Positions 11,988 through 26,000 of a stretch of 64,000 nt of DNA are shown piece by piece. The notes under the pieces were generated by a model. It ran no database searches. It saw nothing but the letters and a program-made list of their open reading frames with translations, and was not told where the DNA came from. Within the stretch, counting starts at the first letter, position 1. Each line of letters starts with the position of its first letter. A program made the translations under genes and the position numbers. The DNA is from Dugong dugon (Eukaryota > Chordata > Mammalia > Sirenia > Dugongidae): NCBI GenBank assembly GCA_030035585.1, contig CM057462.1, positions 69,598,734 through 69,662,733 of the forward strand, in the 5' to 3' direction.

Positions 11988-12179
11988 CTGCACTGTCCAA
12001 TACCGTAGTCACTAGACACACATGGTTATTTAAACTTAAATTAATTAAAATCAAATAAAATTGATAATTCAGTTTGTCAATCATACTAATCATATTACCA
12101 GTCCTTAAATAGCTAATAAGGGGTCAGCACAGCTATCGAACATTCCTGACATTACAGAAAGTTCTGTTGGACAGCACTG
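11988..12179. mobile_element. Palindromic hAT-like MITE
   Basis: The ends CTGCACTGTCCAATAC and GTTGGACAGCACTG are inverted repeats around an AT-rich core. I recall this as a common mammalian hAT family with CAGTGCTGTCCAATA termini but do not give its name. Confidence 0.75.
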
Positions 12180-12264
12180 GTCTACAGTGACTCTTGATTT
12201 GTTTCTCAGGGAGTTCACAGAAACTTGAATAAACCAGACACTTTTTCCCCTCCTGCTGCTTTTT

Positions 12265-13270
12265 ATTCATCAAACACTGTAGGACCTGCACTAGTCCTGT
12301 GGGTAGAGAAGTGAATCTGACCTGATTCGTGTCCTCACAGTATGGTTACAATGTAGTGAAACAGTGTGGTCTGTGGGGACAAGCCACAGGGGCAGTTGGA
12401 GCCCTGAGGAGGCTTCCTAAAGAGGGTGCAACCTAAGCTAGATCTCTTGAAGGAAAAATAATTGTCAGGAGAAATACAATGAAAAGGACATTTGGGCAGA
12501 GGGTAACCACTGCTTAACCAGTGTGGTGGGTGCGTCAAGCAAGTCAAGTTGCTGGACCCATAAGGTCGACAAGAGGTGAAGTGAAAAGACATCTCTTGAA
12601 TATGAAGGTGGAGACGGGAGATGTGTGGTCTCTTCCTTCAGGGAGTGCCCAGTCTAATTGTAGAGCTGGAGCAGTAAACTCACCATGGTAACTGAGACAA
12701 GGTTCGCACCAATCATGTATTCTGCAAATATGTATTGAGTGCCCGTTCTTTGCCAGGAAGTGGAAATACAGCAGTGAAGTCAATGGAAATCCTTTCATGG
12801 TGCTTACATTCTCATGGGAGGAGAGAGAAACAATGTAAAACACAAAGTATACCAAACAGTAATAAGTACTATGGAGAAATACAAAGCTGTGAAGGAAGAT
12901 GGGGAGTGTGGGGGAGCAGAGGTTGTAAGATGGTCAAGGAAGGCCTTTTGAAGAAAGTTATGTTTGAACAGACTTGAAGTTACGGAGTGAGCCACGTGGA
13001 TAATTAAGAAATGCGGAGGGAACAAGTGCAAGGGCCTTGGAGTGGGGGTGTGGTTAACATGGTCAAAGAATAGCAAGGAGGCCAGTGCAACTAGACAGAG
13101 TTGGGGTGAATGGGAGGTGAAGGAAGCCAGGTAAGCGGGATGAGTAGTCTCATGGGGTGAGGCCTAGTAGGCCATTGTAAGGACTTTGGCTTTTATTATA
13201 AGTGAAAGAGCATTTTAAACGAAGTGACATGACCTAGCTTTTATAGGCAAGTTTTATAAGCAGGCCCACC
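12265..13270 (-). repeat. L2 LINE remnant, antisense, DPH2-ATP6V0B spacer
   Basis: From 12706 on it follows the reversed L2 3' region closely: a TATTGAGTGCC start, AGTACTATGGAGAAATACAA, GGTCAAGGAAGGCCTTTTGA and GTAGGCCATTGTAAGGACTT. The part 12265-12520 is a more diverged piece of the same type. Confidence 0.8.
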
Positions 13271-13689
13271 ACCGTCTGCGTTAGAGAAGGCCTCCTGAGC
13301 GGAATGATTGCCGAGGACCAGTAGATTTCAGCCGAGCAGTGGGGTGAGTACGAAGAGGAATGCTTCCGCGAGAGGAAACAGTACAAGCAAACTAAGAAAG
13401 GGCATGGCACCCTCGTGGAACTGGGTAGAACGGCGTGGCTGGAAGACCGAGTGGTGGCAAAGGCAGCCAGAGGGGGTCAGCAGTGGCTTGGGGGCCAAGC
13501 CTTGGAGGCCTCCGAGCAGGCTCCTGTATAAAGCAGGACTGGTGGGGCGAAGCGAGGCTGGGCGCAGGGGCTGAGCAGGAGCCGGCTTGGAGAGACGAGA
13601 GGGACCAACCACAGCCTGAGGCACTCGGTAAGAAGGGCGCCAGAACAGGAACTAAGGAGGAACGTGGGGCATCCTCCAAGGCGGGCGCC

Positions 13690-13901
13690 TACAACAACCA
13701 CAATCCCCAGCGCCCGGCAGTTCCGGCGTCGCCATGTTCGAGACGGGCAGCGACAAGCGTGGGGTCACGTGGCACCGGCGCCTCACGTGGGTGAGTCAGG
13801 TGACTGTGGGGCGGGGAGACAGACTGCGGGGTGAACGATAAACGCAGCGACGCGGGTTTATCTCTGGCCCCACCGACCCGACCCCCTCCGTCCTTGCCGC
13901 T
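13690..13901 (+). promoter_or_regulatory. ATP6V0B: ATP6V0B promoter with E-boxes of CLEAR type
   Basis: The region is CpG-rich. Two CACGTG E-boxes stand at 13766-13771 and 13784-13789, the first in the context GGTCACGTGGC. GTCAGGTGAC at 13795-13804 differs at one base from the CLEAR palindrome GTCACGTGAC. TGAGTCA (AP-1 type) overlaps it at 13792-13798. A ZNF143-like ACCACAATCCCCAG stands at 13697-13710. TFEB/TFE3 act through CLEAR sites on V-ATPase genes (general knowledge); binding here is inferred. Confidence 0.65.
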
Positions 13902-16961
<3,060 letters not shown>

Positions 16962-17187
16962 ATGATCTGTGTGGGTGGGGCTGTGCCCCACTCTTAATTT
17001 ATTTGTGGTTTTCCTGAGACAGCTGGAACTGTGCCCCTTAGCTTTTCAGGGGGCTTGGCGTTCAGGGCTCTCTCTGCACTCACCTCCCGCTGCCTGTCGA
17101 CATGTGGGAAGTGGGCCGCTGACAACTGTGTTCAGTTGTGTACTTGGGCCTCCTATATGCACCCCCACCTTTACCCAGTGTTTGTGA

Positions 17188-17193
17188 AATAAA
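17188..17193 (+). terminator. ATP6V0B: ATP6V0B poly(A) signal, AATAAA
   Basis: The canonical AATAAA stands 227 nt after the stop and is followed by TGTGATATTTGTCC. It is the only canonical signal among the six genes. Confidence 0.9.
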
Positions 17194-17929
17194 TGTGATA
17201 TTTGTCCTGATCAGTGCAGCTTGTTGCCCTCCTGTGCCGCTGTCTTTCACAGAGAAAGAGTACATGGCCTCTTGCCAGCTTTCTGACTCTGTACACACCT
17301 ACTGTGCTCTGGACAGAGCTAGTTCCTGGCAGGGAGAGGTAGGGGTTGTTGACTAGAATGAGGGTCTCTGGGGTTGTGGTCTCTTGGTGTGTTTGTTTGG
17401 GGTCTTCCTAGCTCCATGTCTTCAAGGCCCGGTCTGCTAGGTCCAAATTGTCTGATTGCTACCTTCAGGCATCGATTACCTCCTACTCCTATGGTGCTTG
17501 GAGCCCATTCATCTCTCTGTGCCTTTCCAATGAATGCCCAGCCATTCCAGGCAACCTCTAGTGTGACCCCTTGTTCCCAGGGCCCTGTCTGGCTCTGCCT
17601 ACTCCTGCCCATTCTGTATAGTTTTTTCCGTTTACCCAACCTCCTATTACCCTGGAAGCCCCAGCCACCTTCAGGCCTCTTCTGCACACTCCTGTCCACA
17701 CTTTTAAGGGTCCTGCCCAACCGGCAGCGCCTCTCGGTGGAGCAACGCTTTAATCATGCCCCCATTAGTGAGTTGATAAATCCCTAAACCTCCCAGCCCT
17801 GGTATGCCCAACCTTCAGTTCCCCTTCCTTGACTGAGTTCGTGCTCCAATCCCAATCCCCACCCTCTCCATCCGTCATGCTTCCAGTTCAACTTCAAATC
17901 CAACCCCTTTGATGATGCTGACCAATTTC
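17194..17929. other. ATP6V0B-B4GALT2 spacer
   Basis: I see no exon, repeat or RNA gene in this 0.7 kb stretch. Confidence 0.4.
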
Positions 17930-18460
17930 TTACGCCTTTCCCTGGTCTTGTGCAGCCTCCACCCCTTGCTCCGCCGCGGCCTGGCCGCCGTCAGGGGCGG
18001 GCGTCGGAGTCGCGCGCGGCGGGTACGGGCGCGTTCGCGCGCGCGCCGGCCGGGCCAGGCCTGCCCCTCTGAGGCGCCGTAGCGCGGGAGGGAGGCGGCG
18101 GCGCTGTGCTCCGTAGATCCGCTGGTCCGTGGGTCTGCCCAGCCGCCCGGCCCCGCCCTTCCCCCCGGGGCGGCTCCGCTCCATGGACCGCGGCGGCGGC
18201 ATGAGGCGGCCCCGGGGCCGCGGGGACCGCTGACGAGGCGGCGGGGCCGGGCCATGGGGGACGGAGCCGTCCGCAGCCACCGGAGCCCGGAACCCAACCA
18301 GAGCCGGAGCAGAGCCCCCTGCTGAGCCCCGAGCGCCGGGTGAGAGGAGGGCGCGCGCAGCCCCCAACCTAGGGCCCGGAGATTCCAGACCCAGTCCCGG
18401 GAGGGACACCCCGAGCGCGGCCCCAAGATCCCAGCCCAGGACCCGGTGAGGCGCTGGCGG
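17930..18460 (+). promoter_or_regulatory. B4GALT2: CpG island, B4GALT2 promoter and noncoding first exon
   Basis: Very dense CpG from about 17,960 to 18,450 includes an alternating CG run near 18,030-18,046. Donor-like sites GCGCCGG|GTGAG (exon end 18339) and GACCCG|GTGAG (exon end 18445) could each join the acceptor at 20003. This fits a 5' UTR exon of B4GALT2, whose coding part starts in the next exon. Confidence 0.75.
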
Positions 18461-18829
18461 CCAAACTCAGGCCTGGCTTTACCCCCACCCCACCCCCATC
18501 CCTCGACTCCCCTTCGGGGCTTCTGTGCCCGCCCCCAGCCAGCCTTCCTCTTTGTCCTCTCTCGCCCTGGCCTCGTGGCGCGAGGAGGCGCTCCATTCAC
18601 GTTTCTCTTTTGCCTGGGTCCCCCGTCTCACATTCACTTCCCCAATCCACGGCCTCCCTCCCGCCCCCGCCAGGTTCCACACCCACCGGGTCTTGGCAGC
18701 CTCCTCCGTCGTGGGGTGCCACGTGTTCAGGCCGCCCAGGCTTCCAGCCCCACCCAAGCGCACCCCTCAGCCTGGCGGCCAGTCAGACCCAGAACCCCTG
18801 GCCCAGAGGAAGGGGCGGAATGTTTGCAC

Positions 18830-20003
18830 GTGGGTCTGGGTGTGAGCTGGCCGGGAACCTGTATGTATGAGTGTGTAAGTCCAGGAGCAGGAGCTTTCTG
18901 TTTGAGTATGTGACTGTGTGTGTTACTGTCACCCAGGTGTGTCTGTGACTATGTAGTTTTTTGTGTATCGGTGTGTGGGTGACTACAGCTGGGACCAGGG
19001 GTGCCCATGTGATTCTTTGTGAAACTCACCTTGCTCCCTCAAGCACTGCCAGAAGTGCCCAGAAGTAGTTGCTGCTCTGTTGGAACTACACTGGAGCGAT
19101 CGCCCAGGCGAGACCCCTCCCTGCCACTCTGAGTGCTATCTCCAGGGCCCAGGTGTCTTCCCTTCTCCAAATCAGAACCAGCAGTGCCTGGCAGGCCTCA
19201 GAGTGTTCCTTCCAGCCCTATGGGGGCTGGGCCTTCAGATCTTAGGTGAGGGGTGTCTCCAGCCCCACCCTATATTTTGCTCTGTTGCTCCAGAGGAAAG
19301 GGATCCCATAGACATCCTGCCCATATGTGGGCTGCACTGGGTCACCTGGGTGCTCAGGTCAGGCCCACTTCCCAGCCTGGTCCCAGGTGGCCTAGCCTTC
19401 TTGCTCCTGGGATCTGCCTGATGAAACCACTTCCCATCTGAAAGGACTGAATGAAGTCATAAGTATAAAGTGCGCCTGCATAGTAGGTGTTGGTTGATAG
19501 TCTCCCTTCCCTAAACCAAGAATCCTTTGTTGAGAATGCTGCCCTGTGGCGTGTCTGTTCTCTGGGGCACAGGTGCAGCAAATATGGGTCTGTGGGTAAA
19601 CATACTTCCGTGTTTGGGAATGAGCCCAGTGTGATCAAAGTTCATGTGTTTGTGTACATGCTCCTTGGGAGTACATGGTGGAGTGTTTGTGGTCGTGCAG
19701 TAAGGGTATGTACCTGAGTGTGAAGGTGCATGAGGCTGTAGTTGTGGGTATGTGAGAGAGGATGAGGAATGTAACTCTGTGTGCTTTAGTACTCAGGTGT
19801 GCCTTGAGATGTGTGAGTATTGAAGTGCCAGGGACTTGTGTCTACTTGTGGGTAGAATGTGAGAGCATGAGTATGGGGGGCATGAGCAGGTAAGTGTGAG
19901 GCTGAGGGTCCATGAGTGTGAGCACCTGGGCTGGAGGTGGGTGGATAGCCTTGCACATCCTGTCCTAACCTGTGGGGTCTGTTTCTTTTCTGCCTCTGCT
20001 TAG
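18830..20003 (+). repeat. B4GALT2 intron 1 with TG-rich tracts
   Basis: Loose TGTG/GAGTGTG tracts occupy about 18,830-19,020 and 19,600-19,920. A possible MIR tail lies near 19,440-19,500. I recognise nothing in between. Confidence 0.5.
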
Positions 20004-20055
20004 GCCAGCAGCCGGATGCCCGAGCCCATTGGGCCAGCCGGTGGCCGCCTGCGGG

Positions 20056-23000
20056 ATGAGCAGGCTGCTGGGGGGGACGCTGGAGCGCGTCTGCAAGGCT
20101 GTGCTCTTGCTCTGCCTGCTGCACTTTCTTGTGGCCGTCATCCTCTACTTCGACGTCTATGCGCAGCACCTGGCCTTCTTCAGTCGCTTCAGTACCCGTG
20201 GTCCTGTTCATGCCCTCCACCCAGCTGCCAGCAGCAGCACCAACTGCTCTCGGCCCAACGCCACTGCCCCCAGCTCTGGCCTCCCTGAGGCCCCCAGTGC
20301 CCGGCCTGGCCCCACAGCTCCCATCCTGCCACCTTGTCCTGACTCACCACCTGGTCTTGGTGAGCCTGCAGGGTGGGGCCTGGTATAGGGGTAGGAAGAG
20401 GGTCTCACCAGTTTGTCTTGGGGAATGGAGTCTTCAGCCTTGGGAGTGCCAAGGGTCCAGGTCTGTTGTAAGAGGCCTGTTCCTAGGGATTCCCTTGCCC
20501 ACCCCCAGGCTGGGAGAGGGGCTGATCTCCCTGGATTCTGGCTAAGGCCCTGATTCCTACACCATCCTGCCTGCAGTGGGTCGACTGTTGATTGAGTTCA
20601 CCTCATCCATGCCACTGGAGCGAGTGCAGAGGGAGAACCCAAGCGTGCTCCTTGGTGGCCGCTATGCACCACCTGACTGCACCCCAGCCCAGACAGTGGC
20701 AGTCATCATCCCCTTTCGACACCGGGAGCACCACCTACGCTACTGGCTCCACTATTTGCACCCTATCCTGAGGCGGCAGCGGCTCCGCTACGGCATCTAC
20801 GTTATCAACCAGGTGTGCTGTCTGTGGACCAGCTGGGCATTAGCCACCAGGGACACTGTGTGCACCTGTGGGTGTGTCTGTGTTGGTGGGGGGTGCAGGG
20901 GCCCATGTGCCTGTTGGTGCATTTGTAGGGTTAGGGATATTTGTGGGTCCATGTCTGCCTGTGGGTGTGCCCATATGTGATAGGCATGTGGGGCACGTGT
21001 GTGTCCTTGTGCACATAGGAAGGTTTGCGAGTGTGTGAAGGAGTATATGTCCACATAATGTACATGCACACAGCAGGCGTGTGCATATTCTCAGAAAGGA
21101 GTGAGCCCCATTGTCTACCGTAGGCAGGCCCCACTCCAGGGTGGAGTCCTGGGGTATGCTGGCTATGAGGGGCTGTCAAGGGCACCAAGGAGAGGGAGAG
21201 TTAGATTCTGAAAGAGGGATGGAGCCTGCAGAGCCCTTAGGGGCATATGCAGCCTACAGCTAAGGCCAGGAGACTCAGTTCACCATCTAAGTCCTGTTGT
21301 GGGCCTGGCTACTGGGGCCCAGAAAGGATGTGATGCAGTCCCTCCCTGCCTGCAGAGGCTCCCAGACTTGGACGTGGATCCTTGTAGACTCCAGTAGGCT
21401 GGTAGGTGGCTGGAGCTAGAGCAGGGGGCCGTGGGAGCACAGATGCCTGGTCCTGCCCTGGGGCTGGGAAGCAATGGCTGAGATAGGACTGGAGAAGGCA
21501 TATGCTTTAGGCAGAGGGACCTGGAGGACCCAGGGTCTAGAGGGACAGCTGGTCTGTGTGTTCGGGAACTGTTGGCTGAGGGGTGGGGTCTGCCATGTGG
21601 AATGGGTAGCAAAGATGAGGCTGGAGGAGCTGGCAGAGGCCAAATCAAGAAGGGTCTTGGGAGGCATGTTGAACAGTTGAGTTCAAGCTTGAAGGCGGTG
21701 GGGCACCATTGTTTTATGAAAGGAGTAGTGGATTGTATTTGCTTTTCAAAATTGCCTTGATTGCATGTGGAGAATGGAATGGGAGGGAGAGACAAGAGGC
21801 AGGCTGACCAGTTAGGAGGAGGTTGCGATGTCCAGGAAGGAGATGGTGAAAGTGATTTTAAGTAGGGCAGTAGCTGTGGGGATGAGGGGAGACATGTTAT
21901 GCAAACGGTAGAAAGTGAGGAAAGACAGACGTCAGGCATCATGAGGGTCTCTGTCTTGGATGTTTGCTATGGGGATGGCTGCATCTCTGAGTGAGGTGGG
22001 GAACACGAGCTGGGGCAGGTCTGGGAGGTGTCTGGCTCTGAATTCTTTTCTGCATGTGATAAGTTTGAGTGCCTGTGGGAGGTATAGGAGGGAGTGTTTA
22101 CTAGGCAAACAAATGAGTCTGGACCTAGGAGTGAGTTCTGAGCTAGAGAGGGATCTGGGAGCCCCCAGTATGTAGTGGTCCCTAAAACCAGCCATGTCTG
22201 ACATGCCCAGGAAGCATGGGGCACGAGAGGAGGAAAGGCAGAGGAAGGAAGCTCAGAGAAAGCCAGCACCGAAGGGGATAAGTGGAGAAATAGAGGCCAC
22301 CACAGGAGGCTGAGTAGATTGGCCAGAAAGGTCAGATCCAGGAGAGCGTGGAGTCCTGGAAACCCAGGAAAAGAGTGAGGAAGGAAGCCGTGGCAGCTGC
22401 ATGAGCACCGCCGGGGGAGTAAGGAGGGATGTGGACAAGAAACGTCCAATGGATTTAGCAACAAGGTGGGCCCAGAGAGAGCCATTTCAGGGGCATGGTG
22501 GGGGCGGGAGCAGATTGCAGTGGGTTGAAGAAGGAATCGGATCTGAAGAAATGGAAATAGCCAATTGGAGACAACAACTCTTAAAAAATCTTTGCCGAGA
22601 AGGCAAGGCAAAAGGTAGGGTGGTGGCTAGAGGGAAGTTTTTTGTCAGATGGGAAAGAACTGAGCACGTTTATGAACTGTGTGCGAGAAGCTCAGGCTCC
22701 TGGCTGGTGAGCGAGGTCAGAAAGGGTGCTTGTGAGCTGGGGAAGTGGACAGTCCCTCCAGGGGCTAGTGGGAGACAAAGTGCAGGAGAGGAAGGGAGGA
22801 GAGCTGGCAGACCTGAGCAGCTCAGGGTTTCAGAGGGGAGCAGCTCCCACCCCTCCAGGCCCAGGCATGCTGGTGTAGAGGAGGAGCCGCTATGCCTCTT
22901 GCTTCAGAAGGGCTCTGCTCTCCAAGACCTTCTCTCCAGGAGCATCTTTGGCTCGAGCTGGAGATCTTGGTCCAGGAGCCTTGTGCTCAGTCACTGCTGC

Positions 23001-26000
23001 ACGGCCAGGATCCCTGCCTGTAGGCAACCTGCCTCTGCAGCCCAGTTTCTCAGGAGACCCAGGCTCCCTGCGTTGGGACTGATAATAGGCGTGTGCTGAT
23101 TTTTGTTATGGGGGAGACAAGTGACTTATCCCAGTCCTGTCTTGGTGTCTGTGGCTACCCAGGGAGTTGGAGGTGCCTGAGCTCAGTGCCCTCAGTCCCC
23201 ATTGCTTCTGTGTCTTAGACACTGGTCATGTGGGGCTCCCTAGGATCCCCACTGCCAGGCCTGGCACAAAGGAGAGTGCCACAGAGCACGTTTGAAAGAA
23301 TGAATGAGAGCTCTAAGTAACGACTTAAATGGAGATTGGCATAAATGAAGCACATAGCAAGGAATGAATAATTATGCTGGGGCAGAGGCTGAAGGTTTTT
23401 CAGGGAAATCTATATTATTACTATTTTTTAATGATATTTTAATTGTTTTAGGTGAAAGTTTACACAGCAAACTAGGTTCCCCGTTAACAGTGTTTATACA
23501 AATTCTACAAATTGTTTCATGCTGTTGGTTACAATTTTCACAGTGTGTTCACATTCTCATTATTTCCATTCTGTTTGTTCTGTTTCCATTGATGTAGCTT
23601 CCCTTCCCCTCCTTGCCTTTTCATCTTTGCTTTTGGGTAAGTGTTGACCATTGTGTCTCATATAGTTAATTGTTTAAGGGAGCACATTTCTCATGGGTGA
23701 TAATTGTTTATTTTATAGGATAATCTGTTATTTGGCTGAAAGGTGACATACAGAAATAACTTCAATTCCAAGTTCAAACCGTATCTTAGGGGATAGTCTT
23801 GGGGGTTCCTCTAGTCTCTACTGGTCCAGTAGGTCTGGCCTTCTTTAGGAATCTGAGTTTTGTTCTACATTTTTCTCCCATTCCATCCAGGACCTTCCAT
23901 TGTATTCCTGGTCAGAATGCTCAGTAGTGGTAGCCGGGAACCATCTAGTTCTGGTCTCAGGTTAGAAGAAGCTGTGGTTCGTGTGGGCGGTTAGTCCTGT
24001 GGACTAATTTCTTCGTTGAGCCTTTGATTTCCTTCATTCTCTTTTTTTCCATATGTGTAGAGATCAATAGTTGTATCTTAGATGGCTGCTCACGAGCTTT
24101 TAAGACCCCAGACGCTACTCACAAAAATAGGATGTAGAGCATTATCTTTGTGAACTATATTACGCCGAAGGACTAAGTTTTCCCCTGAGACTGTGGTCCC
24201 GAGCCATTTGACCCAGTAAACGAATCCTGTGAGTTGTTTAATGTCTAGGAAGCCTCCATAACTATGCCCCCATGTGGTTTGTTATATATGTGGATATATA
24301 CGCAGTACACACAAACGTGTATATACATATGCCTACAGATAAACCTATACGTGCACATGCATTTACTCACATACGCCTTCCTGTACACTTACATACATCC
24401 ATATCTACCTACATAACCACACACATATTTTTTGGTTGTTTTTACTGTTGTTACAAAATTGTATGTTATAGCATTTACTGAAGTTGTTCCTTTTTCTCAT
24501 ATCCTTCTTAGTGTCTTTATTTACCTTGGTCAAGTTGTGCTGACTTTACCCATACTTAGGATTGCCTTTCCCATCACCAAAAGTAACAAGTGTCTACGAT
24601 CTAGAAAGTGATTCCCCCTCCTTCTCCCTCCCATACCTGGTAACCATCAAAGAACTTTGATATTTGTGTGTATAGCTATTCTTGACTTTTTATAATAGTG
24701 GGATTATAAAGTATTTGTCTTTTTATGATTGACTTATTTCACTCAGCATAATGTCCTCCAGATTCATCCATGTTATAAGATGTTTCACGGACTCCTCATT
24801 GTTCTTTATAGTTGCGTAGTATTCCATTGTACATACTACAATTTGTTTATCCATTCATCTGTTGATGGGCACTTAGGTTGTTTCCGTCTTTTTGCTATTG
24901 TGAATAATGCTGCAGTGAACACAGATATTCGTATGTCTAGTCATGTCAATGCTTTTATACCTCTAGGATATATACCTACGATTGAGATTGCTGTATCATA
25001 AGGTATTTCTGTTTCTAGCTTTTTGAGGAAGTGCCGCATTGTTTTCCATAGTGGTTGTACCATTTTACAATCCCACCAACAATGTAAAAGAGTTCCAATC
25101 CCCTCACAACCTCACCAGCATTTGTGTTTTTTTGATCATTGCCCCATTTTTGTAGGGATGAGATGGTATCTCATTGTAGTTTTGATATACATTTGTCTGA
25201 TGGTTAATGATCTTGTGCATCTTTTCATGTGTTTGTTGGCCTCCTTAATATCATTTTTGGTGAAGTGTCTGTTTATGTCCTTTGCCCATTTTTTTATTGG
25301 ATCATGTCTTTTTGTTGAGTTGTTGAAGTTTTCTATGTATTTTAGAGATTAGACCCTTATCATATATGTCGTTGCCAAAGATTTTTTCCCCAGTCTCTAG
25401 GTTTTCTTTTTACTGTCTTGATAAAAGTCTTTTGATGAACATAAGTGTTTAATTTTTAGGAGGTTCCCGTTATCTCATTTATCTTCTGTCATTCATGCAT
25501 TTTTAGTCGTTTGATAGGCTATTTATGCCAAAAATTAGGTCCCCTAGTTTTGACCCTATGTTATCTTCCAGGAACTTCATAGTTTTAGCTTTAACATTTA
25601 GGTCTTTGATCTATTTTGAGTTAGTTTTTGTGTGTGGTGTGAGGTATGGATCCTGATTCGTTTTTCTGCGTATGGATATCCAATTTTGCTGGCATCATTT
25701 GTTAAAGAGACTGTTTCTTCCCCGTTGAATGGACTTTAACCCTTTGTCAAAGATCAGCTGCCCATGTCGATGGATGGATTTACTTCTGGGTTCACAATTC
25801 TGTTCCATTGGTCTGTGTGTCTGTCATTGAACCAGTACCAGGCTGTTTTGATTACTGTGGCTGTATAGTAGGTTTAGAGATCAGGAGATGGGAGGCCTTC
25901 TACTTTGTTGTTCTTCTTCAATATTGTTTTAGCTGTTGGGGGCCTCGTTCCCTTCCATATAAAGTTGGAGATTAGTTTTTTAAAGAATATTGTTGGGGTT

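Noticed and set aside
17875..18600. Long - strand open frames of 241 and 159 codons in the CpG island
   Set aside because: GC-rich DNA lacks stop codons by composition. The predicted peptides are low-complexity Arg/Gly/Pro, and the island is explained as the B4GALT2 promoter.
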